A stretch of 64,000 bases of DNA from Amycolatopsis pretoriensis (GTDB lineage Bacteria; Actinomycetota; Actinomycetes; Mycobacteriales; Pseudonocardiaceae). The DNA lies in NCBI RefSeq assembly GCF_900107925.1, contig NZ_FNUJ01000007.1, positions 434,001 to 498,000 on the forward strand, read 5' to 3'. Positions 45,829-55,155 of the stretch are shown piece after piece (the first letter of the stretch is position 1; every line of letters begins with the position of its first letter). The position numbers were made by a program, and so were the translations under genes. The notes below the pieces were generated by a model. The model was not told where the DNA came from, made no database searches, and saw only the letters and a list, made by a program, of their open reading frames with translations.

Positions 45829-45902
45829 GGCCCGGCACTTTCACGTGAAAGTGCCGGGCCTTCGTGCGTTCCGGGACGCGTAGCTTTCACGTGAAAGCTA
45901 CG
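45829..45902. repeat. Pair of TTTCACGTGAAA palindromes (locus 3)
   Basis: Perfect palindromes at 45829-45860 (32 bp, GCAC...GTGC type) and 45879-45902 (24 bp, with TAGC...GCTA around the core), filling the gap between the convergent secreted-protein and RND genes. Same order of the two types as at loci 1 and 2. Confidence 0.9.
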
Positions 45903-45909
45903 TTTTGGG

Positions 45910-48900
45910 TCAGGCGGTCGGGGCCGGGTCCAGGGACTCCGAGGCCGGGGCCTTCGCCGGGTTCCGCTTGGCTTCGCGACGCGCGCGGCGCCGTTCCTTG
46001 CGGGTCTCGACCATCGTGTAGAGCGTCGGGACCAGCACCAGCGTCAGCAGCGTCGAGCTGACCAGGCCACCGATCACCACGATCGCGAGGGGCTGGCCGA
46101 TGAACCCGCCCTGGCCCGTGATGCCCAGGGCCATCGGGACGAGCGCGAAGATCGTCGCCGCCGCGGTCATCAGGATCGGCCGCAACCGGCGCCGGCCGCC
46201 TTCGGTGACGGCGTCAGCGACGCTCATCCCCTCCGCCCGGTACTGGTTGATCAGGTCGATCAGCACGATCGCGTTCGTCACCACGATCCCGACCAGCATC
46301 AGCATGCCGATCAGCGCCGGCAGGCCGAGCGCGGTGCCCGTCGCCAGCAGCAGCCCGATCGCGCCGGTCGCCGCGAACGGGATCGACACGAGCAGGATCA
46401 GCGGCTGGATCAGGCTGCGGAACGTCGCCACCATGATCAGGAACACGATCGCGATCGCCGCCAGCAGCGCCAGGAACAGGTTCGAGAACGCCTCCTGCTG
46501 GTCCTGGCTCACGCCGCCGAGCGAGTACGACGCGCCGCCGGTGAACGTCAGGCCGTCCAGCTTGGACTTGATGTCCGCGGTCGTCTTGCTCAGGTTGTCC
46601 CCGGTGTTCTTGGCGGTGACCGTGGTGCTGAGGTCGCCGCCGGTGCGGTGCACCGACGCCGGGCCGTCCACAGTGGACACCTTCGCGACCTCGTCGAGCC
46701 GGACGACACCCGTCGCGCCCGGGATCGGCAGGGCCTTCACCTGGCCGACCGTCACCGGCGCGGTGCCGGCGCGCAGCACGATGTCCGTGCGCTGCCCGTC
46801 GACCGGCAGCTGCGTCACCGTCCGGCCGGCGATCGCCTGGTTGGCGACCTGGCCGATGGTGCTCGCCGACAGCCCGCGCGCGGCGGCCGCGGCGTCGTCC
46901 ACCTCGACCTGCACCCGCGGCGAACCGACGGCCAGGTCACTGGACACCTCGGTCAGCCCGGACACCCCGCCCAGTGCCTGCACGACCTGGTCGGACGCGG
47001 GCTTGAGCGCAGCCTCCGACGGCGCGGTCACCGTCACCGAGACCTGGTCGGAGTTGAAGCCGGACGCGTCCGCGCCGATCTTGACCTCGCCCAGCTCGGG
47101 GCGCGAGGTCAGCTTCGACCGCAGCCGGTCCGACAGCGCGTCGAGGTCGGTGTCCTTCGCGACGGTGACCGAGATGCTGGTGTTGGTCCCGCCCCCGAAA
47201 CCGAACGCGCCCCCGCCGCCGATGCTGACCTGGTAGGTCTGCACCGCTGGCTCCGCGGCCAGCGCCTGCTCGACGGCCGTCGCCGCCTTCTCCTTCTCCT
47301 CGACGCTCGTGCCCGCGGGCAGCTTCTGCGTCATGTTCAGCGTGGTGCCGCCGGACTGGTCCAGGAAGTTCGTGTTCAGCCGCGTCGCGAGCCCGACCGT
47401 GCCGGCGAAGATCAGCAGCGCCAGCAGGACGACGGTCAGCCGCCGCTTGGTCGCGAACCGGATCACCGGCAGGTAGGCGCGCTGCAGGAAGCTGCGGCGC
47501 TCCTTCTCGACGGCGGCTTCGCGAGCGCGTTCGGCTTCGATGGCGTCCGCCGGGACCTCCGGCCGCTTCAGGAACCAGTACGCCAGCACGGGAACCACGG
47601 TCAGCGAGACGAGCAGCGAAGCCAGCAGCGCCACCGTGACGGTGATCGCGAACGGCGAGAACAGCTCGCCGACGAACCCGCCGACGAACGCGATCGGCAG
47701 GAACACCGCGACGGTCGTCAACGTGGACGACGTCACCGCGCCGGCCACCTCGCGCACGCCGTCGAGCACCGCCCGCTGCTTCTCCTCGCCGTAACCCAGG
47801 TGCCGCTTGATGTTCTCCAGCACCACGATCGAGTCGTCGACCACCCGGCCGATCGCGATCGTCAGCGCGCCGAGGGTGAGCAGGTTGAGCGAGAGGTCGC
47901 CGGTCCACAGCGCGATCAGCGCGACGACCACCGACAGCGGGATCGACACCGCGGTCACCAGCGTCGAGCGCACCGACAGCAGGAACAGCAGGATCACGAG
48001 CACGGCGAACGCCAGGCCCAGCAGGCCTTCGGTGGTCAGGCCGCTGATCGCGTCCTTCACCGGCGTGCCCTGGTCGAACACGACGCTCATCTCGGAACCG
48101 GTCTTCTTCGCCAGGTCCGGCAGCTTGTCGCGGACGGCGTCGGAGATCGCGACGGCGTTCCCGTTGTCCACCATGGTGATCGAGAGGCCGAGGCTGGGCT
48201 TGCCGTTGGTGCGCGTGATCGACGTCGGCGGCGCGAAGCCGGTCTGGACGTCGGCGACGTCACCCAGCTTCACCGGACCGCGCGCCGGGGTGCGGGACGC
48301 GCCCGCACCCGCGGCGCTCGGTGTGAGGTAGAGGTTGCGGAGGGTGTCCACAGTGGTCTGCCCGCCGCCGACCTGGACGCTCAGCGTCTTGCCGCCCTCG
48401 GTCAGCGTGCCGGCCGGCACGGCGGCGCCGGCGGTCTGCAGCGTGGTCGCGATCGACGCCGGGTCGACGCCGGCCGCGGCCAGCTTCGCGTAGTCGAGCG
48501 TGATGGTGACGCGCGGCTGCTGCACGCCGGTGACGGTCACCGTGCGGACGCCGTCGATCTTGCGCAGCTCCGGCGCGACCTGGTCGGTCAGCGCGGGCGC
48601 GAGCCGCTGCGGGTCACCCGAGGTGCCCGCGGCGACCAGCACGACCGGCAGGTCGTCGGTGCTGCCGGCGGACACGGACGGCTCGGAGCTCTGCGGCAGC
48701 CGGGGCCGGACCTGGTTCACCGCCTGCTGGATCTGCGAGACCGCGGCGTCGAGGTCGGTGCCGAACGCGAACTGCGTGACGACGCGCGAAACGCCGTCCG
48801 ACGACGTGGAGTTGATCTCCTCCAGGCCCTTCAGCCCCTGCAGCGCGCCTTCGAGCGGCTCGGTGACCTGCCGGTCGACCGCGTCCGGCGACGCGCCGGC

Positions 48901-49056
48901 GTAGGAGGTGACGATCTGGGCCTGCGGGAACTGCAGCGACGGGAACAGCTGCTGCTTGATCTGCGGCAGCGCGAAAGCGCCGAAACCGACGACCACCAGC
49001 GCGAGCAGGCCGATCAGGCTTCGGTTGCGCAGGCTCAGTCTGGCCAGCACGGACAT
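45910..49056 (-). CDS. RND superfamily efflux transporter (AcrB/HAE1-like)
   Basis: A 1048-residue exporter of the hydrophobe/amphiphile type. It starts with one helix (SLRNRSLIGLLALVVVGFGAFAL) and a large external loop beginning QQLFPSLQFPQAQIV; helices 2-6 include IGRVVDDSIVVLENIKRHLG with the proton-relay Asp pair; the second half repeats the layout. Gly/Ala-rich external segments are typical. In Gram-negatives such pumps need an adaptor and an outer-membrane channel, neither of which is nearby, so it may work alone as Bacillus SwrC does. The ATG at 49056 follows GAGGGGG; the frame stays open far upstream without meaning. A TCCACAGTGGA palindrome lies at 46667-46677. Confidence 0.88.
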   Translation of the reverse strand: MSVLARLSLRNRSLIGLLALVVVGFGAFALPQIKQQLFPSLQFPQAQIVTSYAGASPDAVDRQVTEPLEGALQGLKGLEEINSTSSDGVSRVVTQFAFGTDLDAAVSQIQQAVNQVRPRLPQSSEPSVSAGSTDDLPVVLVAAGTSGDPQRLAPALTDQVAPELRKIDGVRTVTVTGVQQPRVTITLDYAKLAAAGVDPASIATTLQTAGAAVPAGTLTEGGKTLSVQVGGGQTTVDTLRNLYLTPSAAGAGASRTPARGPVKLGDVADVQTGFAPPTSITRTNGKPSLGLSITMVDNGNAVAISDAVRDKLPDLAKKTGSEMSVVFDQGTPVKDAISGLTTEGLLGLAFAVLVILLFLLSVRSTLVTAVSIPLSVVVALIALWTGDLSLNLLTLGALTIAIGRVVDDSIVVLENIKRHLGYGEEKQRAVLDGVREVAGAVTSSTLTTVAVFLPIAFVGGFVGELFSPFAITVTVALLASLLVSLTVVPVLAYWFLKRPEVPADAIEAERAREAAVEKERRSFLQRAYLPVIRFATKRRLTVVLLALLIFAGTVGLATRLNTNFLDQSGGTTLNMTQKLPAGTSVEEKEKAATAVEQALAAEPAVQTYQVSIGGGGAFGFGGGTNTSISVTVAKDTDLDALSDRLRSKLTSRPELGEVKIGADASGFNSDQVSVTVTAPSEAALKPASDQVVQALGGVSGLTEVSSDLAVGSPRVQVEVDDAAAAARGLSASTIGQVANQAIAGRTVTQLPVDGQRTDIVLRAGTAPVTVGQVKALPIPGATGVVRLDEVAKVSTVDGPASVHRTGGDLSTTVTAKNTGDNLSKTTADIKSKLDGLTFTGGASYSLGGVSQDQQEAFSNLFLALLAAIAIVFLIMVATFRSLIQPLILLVSIPFAATGAIGLLLATGTALGLPALIGMLMLVGIVVTNAIVLIDLINQYRAEGMSVADAVTEGGRRRLRPILMTAAATIFALVPMALGITGQGGFIGQPLAIVVIGGLVSSTLLTLVLVPTLYTMVETRKERRRARREAKRNPAKAPASESLDPAPTA

Positions 49057-49145
49057 GGCTTCGAAAACCCCCTCGGGAATGACGCGACGACCGACGCCGC
49101 CGCGCACGACCCGCTGAGCGTGCCATGTCCGACCTGAGGAGCGAC

Positions 49146-50321
49146 TCAGTCTGGGGGTGGATTCCGGGTCGTCCCCTGGGAGGAGACGCGACCCTGAGCA
49201 GCGCTGGGTGCCGGTTCGGCCGCGCTCGGTGACGGTGCGTCCTCTTCGGACGGTGCGGCTGCGGGTGGTGCTTCGTCCGCCGGGGTGTCGCCGTTGGCGG
49301 AGACGTCTTCGGCGCGCGGGCGCTTGAGCGGCATCGTCGTGCGCTCCCACAGCTTGCGGCCGTCTTCCGAGCGCAGCCGCTCGGAAGCGCGTTCCATTTC
49401 CAGCCGCCGCCACTTGCGCCGCTGGCGCCGGGTCGCCTTCGCCGGCCACAGCTCCTGGATCGCGCTGTTGAAGTAGGCGCCGCCGACGACGGCCAGCCCG
49501 ATGAAGAACATCAGCAGCAGGAAGGCGATCGGCGCGGCGAGCGCGCCGTAGGTGTAGCCGGTCTTGGTGATCCAGTTCAGGTAGATGCGCAGGCCGACCG
49601 AGGAGAGCAGGAACACGACCATCGCGAGCACCGCGCCGGGCAGCCCGCGGTGCCACGGCAGCTTCCGCGGCAGGGCCAGTTTGTACAGCGTGGTCAGGGC
49701 GAGGGTGATCATCACCCCGAGCGTCGGGAAGTAGAGCGCGCTCACCCAGGACGCCACGGTCGGGCGCCAGTCGGCCGGGAAGAACTCCGGCAGCAGGTCC
49801 GGGCCGATCGCCAGCAGCGGCAGCCCGACGACCAGGATCACCAGGCCGCACAGGTAGAGCAGCAGCGCGAAGATCCGCTGCCAGACGTCGTTGCGGACGC
49901 CGTACTGGTCGTGGGCGACGGTGATCGCGTCCACGAAGGACGACATCGCCGACGAACCCGCCCACAGCGAGATCAGGAAGCCGACCGAGACGATTTCGCC
50001 CTTGCCGACGGTGAGGATGCTGTTCACGGTCGGTTCGATGATGTCGTGCACGGCGTTCTGGCTGAACACGGTCCGGCAGAAGCCGATGATGCGGTCGTGC
50101 ACCGCGGCGACGACGTCCTGGCCGAACCACTCGCCGACGAACCCGAGCGAGCCGAGCAGCCCGAGCAGCAGCGGGGGCAGCGACAACGTCTGCCAGAAGG
50201 CCGCTTCGGCGGCCTCGGAGAAGATGTTGCCTTCCCAGGCCTTGGCGAGCGTGCGCGTGAGGAGGCGCCACGGCCCCCTGCGGGCCACCTTCGTCGCTGC
50301 GGACGGCTGCACCTCACCCAT
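49146..50321 (-). CDS. YihY/BrkB family membrane protein (second copy)
   Basis: 391 residues. The N-terminal half has the YihY pattern (AWEGNIFSEAAEAAFWQTLSLPPLLLG split over helix 1, SLWAGSSAMSSFVDAITVAHDQ) and about six helices. The C-terminal 110 residues are polar and Pro/Ala/Glu-rich, probably a disordered cytoplasmic tail. Start at ATG 50321 or 50342; the shorter form is chosen. 89 bp upstream of the RND gene on the same strand. Confidence 0.8.
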   Translation of the reverse strand: MGEVQPSAATKVARRGPWRLLTRTLAKAWEGNIFSEAAEAAFWQTLSLPPLLLGLLGSLGFVGEWFGQDVVAAVHDRIIGFCRTVFSQNAVHDIIEPTVNSILTVGKGEIVSVGFLISLWAGSSAMSSFVDAITVAHDQYGVRNDVWQRIFALLLYLCGLVILVVGLPLLAIGPDLLPEFFPADWRPTVASWVSALYFPTLGVMITLALTTLYKLALPRKLPWHRGLPGAVLAMVVFLLSSVGLRIYLNWITKTGYTYGALAAPIAFLLLMFFIGLAVVGGAYFNSAIQELWPAKATRRQRRKWRRLEMERASERLRSEDGRKLWERTTMPLKRPRAEDVSANGDTPADEAPPAAAPSEEDAPSPSAAEPAPSAAQGRVSSQGTTRNPPPD

Positions 50322-50546
50322 GACGTGTCCAGCATGGTCCATCCGTGCTGATTTGGCTCGTCACACCCCCTGCGGCCGGGCGTGTCGGGGGACATCACCC
50401 GTGCCGGTGCCCGGAACTGTCGGACCCGGCCGGTAGACTCGTCCCAGTGCCCTCACCGCAGCCGCCAGCTTGGTTGTCACAGCCGAAGTCGGTACCACAG
50501 TGAGGGTTTTCGCACGTCAAAGGCATGAGCGAGGGGGAGGACCGGC

Positions 50547-52283
50547 ATGACGGAGACGCAGCTCGGGGCGCCTCCCGCGGAGAAGGACTCGACCGCGCGC
50601 CCGCTGCGGGCGTGGCAGCGGCGGGCGCTCACGAAGTACCTGACGCGGCGGCCGAAGGACTTCCTCGCGGTGGCGACGCCCGGTGCCGGCAAGACGGTGT
50701 TCGGCCTGCGGATCGCCGCCGAGCTGCTGAGCGACCGCACGATCGAGGCGGTCACCATCGTGACCCCGACCGAGCACCTCAAGCACCAGTGGGCGGCCTC
50801 GGCCGCCGCGGCCGGCATCGCCATCGACTCGAACTTCCGCAACACCACCGGCGTCACGTCGTCGGACTACAACGGCGTCGCGCTGACGTACGCGCAGGTC
50901 GCGGCGCACCCGAACCTGCACCGGGTGCGCACGGAGAACCGCAAGACGCTCGTGATCCTCGACGAGATCCACCACGGCGGCGACTCGAAGTCCTGGGGCG
51001 ACGCGATCCGCGAGGCCTTCACCCCGGCGGTGCGGCGGCTGTCGCTGACCGGGACCCCGTTCCGGTCCGATGACTCGGCCATTCCGTTCGTCACGTACGA
51101 GCCGGACGCGGGCGGGTTCCAGCGCAGCAAGGCCGACCATTCGTACGGCTACGCGGACGCGCTGGCCGACGGCGTGGTCCGGCCGGTGGTCTTCCTCGCG
51201 TACTCGGGCGAGGCGTCCTGGCGCACGAGCGCGGGCGAGGAGTTCACCGCCCGCCTCGGCGAGCCGCTGACGGCGGAGCAGAACGCCCGCGCCTGGCGCA
51301 CGGCGCTCGACCCGGCGGGCGAGTGGATCCCGGCGGTGCTGCAGGCGGCCGACACGCGGTTGTCGCAGGTCCGCCAGCACGTGCCGGACGCGGGCGGCCT
51401 GGTGATCGCGACGGACCAGGAGTCGGCGCGGGCGTACGCGAAGATCCTGGAGCGCATTTCGGGCGAGATGCCGACGCTGGTGCTCTCGGACGACCCGAAG
51501 GCGTCGGGCCGGATCAAGGAGTTCTCGGAGACGAAGGAACGCTGGATAGTGGCGGTCCGCATGGTCTCGGAGGGCGTCGACGTTCCGCGGCTGGGGGTCG
51601 GCGTGTACGCGACGAGCGCGTCGACGCCGCTGTTCTTCGCCCAGGCGATCGGCCGCTACGTGCGGGCGCGCAAGAAGGGCGAGACGGCGAGCGTGTTCCT
51701 GCCGTCGGTGCCGGTGCTGCTGGAGCTGGCGAGCGAGCTGGAGGCGCAGCGCGACCACGTGCTGGGCAAGCCGCACCGCGAGAAGGAGGGCTGGGAGGAC
51801 GAGCTCCTGGCCCAGGCCAACCGCACCGAGGACGAGCCGGGCGAGGAAGAGAAGGCGTTCACGTCGCTGGGCGCCTCGGCCGAGCTCGACCAGGTCATCT
51901 ACGACGGCAACTCGTTCGGCACGGCGGTGTTCTCGGGGTCGGACGAGGAGCAGGAGTACCTGGGCCTGCCGGGGCTGCTCGAGCCGGACCAGGTCCGCGC
52001 GCTGCTGCGGAAGCGGCAGGAAGAGCAGGTCGCGGACGAGAAGCGCCGCAAGCCGGCGAAGGAAGAGGCCCCGGCCCCGGCGGCTCGGCCCCAGTCGGTG
52101 AGCGAGCGGCTGGGTGCGCTGCGGAAAGAGCTGAACGCGCTGGTGGGGATGTACCACCACCGCACGAAGAAGCCGCACGGCTCGATCCACAACGAGCTGC
52201 GGCGGGTCTGCGGCGGCCCGGTGACCGCGATGGCGACCGTCGAGCAGCTCGAAGAGCGGATCGTGACGCTGCGGTCCTGGTAG
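50547..52283 (+). CDS. SF2 DEAD/DEAH-box helicase
   Basis: 578 residues. Walker A is TPGAGKT (44-50), motif Ia VTPTEHLKHQW, motif II DEIHH (139-143), motif III LTGTPFR and motif VI QAIGRYVRARK; between them lies the second RecA domain (LVIATDQESARAYA, VRMVSEGVDVPRL). The C-terminal 150 residues are charged and coiled-coil-like. The family is widespread in actinomycetes and resembles restriction/repair helicases such as XPB; the precise role is unknown. The ATG follows GGGGGAGGA. Confidence 0.87.
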   Translation: MTETQLGAPPAEKDSTARPLRAWQRRALTKYLTRRPKDFLAVATPGAGKTVFGLRIAAELLSDRTIEAVTIVTPTEHLKHQWAASAAAAGIAIDSNFRNTTGVTSSDYNGVALTYAQVAAHPNLHRVRTENRKTLVILDEIHHGGDSKSWGDAIREAFTPAVRRLSLTGTPFRSDDSAIPFVTYEPDAGGFQRSKADHSYGYADALADGVVRPVVFLAYSGEASWRTSAGEEFTARLGEPLTAEQNARAWRTALDPAGEWIPAVLQAADTRLSQVRQHVPDAGGLVIATDQESARAYAKILERISGEMPTLVLSDDPKASGRIKEFSETKERWIVAVRMVSEGVDVPRLGVGVYATSASTPLFFAQAIGRYVRARKKGETASVFLPSVPVLLELASELEAQRDHVLGKPHREKEGWEDELLAQANRTEDEPGEEEKAFTSLGASAELDQVIYDGNSFGTAVFSGSDEEQEYLGLPGLLEPDQVRALLRKRQEEQVADEKRRKPAKEEAPAPAARPQSVSERLGALRKELNALVGMYHHRTKKPHGSIHNELRRVCGGPVTAMATVEQLEERIVTLRSW

Positions 52284-52329
52284 GGGGGTGGCCCGAACCG
52301 ACTTCGGGCGAACCCGACCCGGCCGGGCA

Positions 52330-52416
52330 AGCGCCCCAATGTGGCCTTCGGTGCGTCTGACGCACCCAATGTGGCCTTCGGTGCGTCAGACGCAACCAAT
52401 GTGGCCTTGGGGCGCT
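52330..52416. repeat. Three tandem CCAATGTGGCCTT units, about 30 bp each
   Basis: Units start at about 52336, 52365 and 52396. The first two continue CGGTGCGTC(T/A)GACGCA, itself a palindrome (TGCGTC-N-GACGCA). The array is closed by AGCGCCCC (52330-52337) and GGGGCGCT (52409-52416), which can pair. It lies 47 bp behind the helicase gene and may act as terminator. Confidence 0.75.
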
Positions 52417-52440
52417 CCGGACCGGACCTCGCCCGCTCAG

Positions 52441-52549
52441 CCGCGCCGACCATGGAACCGGATAAATCCCCTAGTCGTCGCGCCCAACCCGCGCCGCCAT
52501 CCGCACCGACCACGAACCGGACAAATCGCCTCGTCGTCGCGCCCAACCC
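52441..52549. repeat. Two direct repeats of about 50 bp
   Basis: 52441-52490 and 52501-52549 share a CCGCNCCGACCA start, GAACCGGA-AAATC-CCT and GTCGTCGCGCCCAACCC, with a few substitutions; period about 59 bp. No function is evident. Confidence 0.7.
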
Positions 52550-53003
52550 ACCCGGCACCCCCGCCCCCGCCGAGCCCGCCTCCGAACGCTCGTGAGCGCC
52601 GTCGGGGGTCGCCCGGCCGGCTGAACTCCGCCGTCACCGTCCGTTCCTGGTAAGTACCAGCCGCCCGGCGACCGTCCGTACCCCCTCCGTCACCGTCCCA
52701 CTGCCCGAGCGTCCCCCGTCCGATGGCCCGCCGGGCACCTTTCGCTCCGAAGTTCGCAAGTCGGCGACCAATCAGCGGCCCAGAACGTGGGTTCGCCACC
52801 ACTCCGCGGCGGATTGCGCTGAGTACACCCCGGCGGAGTACCTTCAAGCCGCGAAGAAACCTGGATGTAACAGAGGGTGAGTGCTGGCGATCACATCGTC
52901 AGCGGATCTACTCTTTCCGGGCGACGCTCAGCCTGTGTTGCCGAACCGTGTCCAATTGGTGTCATTTAATCGATCCAGCTATCTTCCCCGCAGCCGCTCA
53001 GCG

Positions 53004-53030
53004 GCATATGTTGTCGCCCACAACATATGC
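53004..53030. promoter_or_regulatory. Perfect inverted repeat, candidate operator of the sugar operon
   Basis: GCATATGTTG, a 7-bp spacer and CAACATATGC, ending 100 bp before the binding-protein start. The AT-rich arms stand out in this GC-rich DNA. The ROK regulator encoded at the end of the operon is the natural candidate to bind it. Confidence 0.6.
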
Positions 53031-53130
53031 GCGTCGGTGCGCCGGGACCCTCCGGATCACCGCCTCGCAGGGCCCGAGACGACGTCGACGGCCCGCTCGT
53101 CACCAATGCTTGGATCCGGAAGGAACGAGG

Positions 53131-54270
53131 ATGCGCAGCAGAACCCTTACCCTCCTCGCCGCCACGGTGAGCACCGGCCTGGTGCTGACCGCTTGCGGTG
53201 CCAACAGTTCAGACAGCGGGGGCACGGGGAGCAACTCCGCCTCCTCCTCCGCGCCGGCCGCCGGTGGCGGTGCCAGCGGCAAGGTCGGCGTCATCCTCCC
53301 GGAGACCGCCACCTCGGCCCGCTGGGAAGCCTTCGACAAGCCGATGCTGACGGCCGCGCTGACCGCTCAGGGCTTCGAGGTCGACGTCCAGAACGCCCAG
53401 GGCGACAACCAGAAGTTCTCGACCCTGGCCGACGGCTTCATCAGCTCCGGCGTCAAGGTCCTGGTCATCGCCCCCGGTGACCCGGCCGTCGGTGCGGCGG
53501 TCGAGGCCAAGGCCAAGACCGCGGGCATCCCGGTCATCGACTACGACCGCCCGAGCCTCGGCGGCTCCGCCGACTACTACGTCTCGTTCGACAACGAGAA
53601 GGTCGGCCAGCTGCAGGGCCAGGCCATGGCCGACGCGCTGAAGAGCAAGCCGGGCGCGGGTTTCGTCCAGATCGAGGGCGCCCCGACCGACAACAACGCC
53701 ACGCTGTTCACCAAGGGCCAGGACTCCGTCCTCGACCCGCTGGTCGCGTCGAACACCCTGAAGCGCATCCAGAAGCAGCCGATCAACGACTGGGACAACC
53801 AGCTCGGCGGCACGACGTTCGAGCAGATCTTCACCGCCAACGGCGGCAAGGTCGACGGCGTCGTCGCGGCGAACGACGGTCTGGCCGGCGCGGTCATCAC
53901 CATCCTGAAGAAGAACGGCCTCAACGGGAAGGTCCCGGTCACCGGCCAGGACGCGACCGCCGACGGCCTGATGGCGGTCATGCGCGGCGAGCAGTACATG
54001 ACGGTCTTCAAGCCGATCAAGGAAGAGGCCGAGTCGACCGCCAAGCTGGCCGCCGCCCTGGCCAAGGGTGACACCGCCGGTGCCGACGCGATCGCGACGG
54101 CCAAGCTGCACGACCCGAAGAACAACCGTGACATCAAGTCGGTCCTGCTCACCCCGCAGACGATCCTCGAGAAGGACGTCAAGACCGTCGTCACCCAGGG
54201 CTACGTGAAGGCCGCCGAGATCTGCGGTGGCGACCTCGCCGCCAAGTGCAGCACGCTCGGCATCTCCTGA
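53131..54270 (+). CDS. Sugar ABC transporter substrate-binding lipoprotein (XylF-like)
   Basis: 379 residues. Signal peptide with lipobox VLTAC (Cys22), a Gly/Ser linker, then a periplasmic-binding-protein type I domain (KVGVILPETATSARWEAFDKP, GVKVLVIAPGDP, GIPVIDYDRP, VVAANDGLAGAVI, VTGQDATADGL). The pattern is that of xylose-type binding proteins; the exact sugar is not proven. The ATG follows AAGGAACGAGG. First gene of the operon. Confidence 0.87.
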   Translation: MRSRTLTLLAATVSTGLVLTACGANSSDSGGTGSNSASSSAPAAGGGASGKVGVILPETATSARWEAFDKPMLTAALTAQGFEVDVQNAQGDNQKFSTLADGFISSGVKVLVIAPGDPAVGAAVEAKAKTAGIPVIDYDRPSLGGSADYYVSFDNEKVGQLQGQAMADALKSKPGAGFVQIEGAPTDNNATLFTKGQDSVLDPLVASNTLKRIQKQPINDWDNQLGGTTFEQIFTANGGKVDGVVAANDGLAGAVITILKKNGLNGKVPVTGQDATADGLMAVMRGEQYMTVFKPIKEEAESTAKLAAALAKGDTAGADAIATAKLHDPKNNRDIKSVLLTPQTILEKDVKTVVTQGYVKAAEICGGDLAAKCSTLGIS

Positions 54271-54295
54271 GCCGCCTGTAGTACCCCATGAACAG

Positions 54296-54336
54296 CCGGG
54301 CCGGGACGCGCACCCCGACGGCGCGTCCCGGCCCGG
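54296..54336. terminator. Intercistronic hairpin after the sugar-binding gene
   Basis: A perfect 16-bp stem, CCGGGCCGGGACGCGC with its complement, around a 9-base loop, 25 bases after the stop and 26 before the ATPase ATG. Probably a partial terminator or RNA stabiliser that keeps binding protein in excess of the membrane parts. Confidence 0.75.
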
Positions 54337-54361
54337 TCCCCACCCAGGAGAAAAGCCAGCC

Positions 54362-55135
54362 ATGAGTGAGCCCATTCTCGAGATCAAGGGCCTGAACAAG
54401 AGCTTCGGCCCCGTCCACGTCCTCCACGACGTGGACTTCGACGTGCGTGCCGGGGAAGTGACCGCCCTGGTCGGCGACAACGGCGCCGGCAAGTCGACCC
54501 TCGTCAAGTGCATCGCCGGCATCCACCCGTACGACTCGGGGGCCGTGCGGTTCAACGGTCAGGACGCCCACATCCGCGGTCCGAAGGACGCGGCCGACCT
54601 CGGCATCGAGGTCGTCTACCAGGACCTCGCGCTCGCCGACAACCTCGACATCGTGCAGAACATGTTCCTCGGCCGCGAGCGCGGGAGCAGCTGGAAGCTG
54701 GACGAAGCCAGCATGGAGAAGGCCGCCCGCGAGACGCTGGCCTCCCTCTCGGTCCGGACGGTCAAGTCCGTCCGCACGCCGGTCTCCTCGCTGTCCGGTG
54801 GTCAGCGCCAGACCGTCGCCATCGCGAAGTCGGTGCTGTGGAACAGCAAGGTCGTCGTGCTCGACGAGCCGACCGCCGCGCTGGGCGTCGCGCAGACCCG
54901 GCAGGTGCTCGACCTGGTCCGCCGGCTCGCCGAGCAGGGCCTGGGTGTGGTGCTGATCAGCCACAACATGGCCGACGTGTTCGAGGTCGCCGACCGCATC
55001 GCCGTGCTGTACCTCGGGCGGCTCGTCTCCGAGGTGCACACCAAGGACGTCACCCACGGCCAGGTCGTGGAACTGATCACCGCCGGTCGCTCCGGTGACC
55101 TCGGCCTGGCCCGGCCCGAAGCCGTGGTCCTGTGA
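54362..55135 (+). CDS. Sugar ABC transporter ATP-binding protein, single domain
   Basis: A 257-residue ATPase: Walker A GDNGAGKST, signature LSGGQRQTVAIAKSV, Walker B VVVLDEPTAALG and H-loop SHNMADVFEV. Classical XylG/RbsA proteins have two fused ATPase domains; this one has a single domain, as in FrcA-type systems, so it should act as a homodimer. The ATG follows AGGAGA. Confidence 0.88.
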   Translation: MSEPILEIKGLNKSFGPVHVLHDVDFDVRAGEVTALVGDNGAGKSTLVKCIAGIHPYDSGAVRFNGQDAHIRGPKDAADLGIEVVYQDLALADNLDIVQNMFLGRERGSSWKLDEASMEKAARETLASLSVRTVKSVRTPVSSLSGGQRQTVAIAKSVLWNSKVVVLDEPTAALGVAQTRQVLDLVRRLAEQGLGVVLISHNMADVFEVADRIAVLYLGRLVSEVHTKDVTHGQVVELITAGRSGDLGLARPEAVVL

Positions 55136-55155
55136 GCGGGAAGAAAGAACCGGAA

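Larger units (their letters stand above)
52284..53130. other. 847-bp gene-free stretch: repeats and sugar-operon promoter
   Basis: The first third carries two repeat groups (52330-52416 and 52441-52549, separate entries). The last 250 bp, before the sugar-binding lipoprotein, are less GC-rich, with CCAATTGG and ATTTAAT near 52960-52975 and a perfect inverted repeat at 53004-53030. I find no gene; the open frames are chance products of composition. Confidence 0.6.

Noticed and set aside
49057-50271. Upstream extension of the RND frame to 1453 residues
   Set aside because: The extra part is the wrong frame of the YihY gene; a good ATG with GAGGGGG at 49056 gives the standard RND length and N-terminus.
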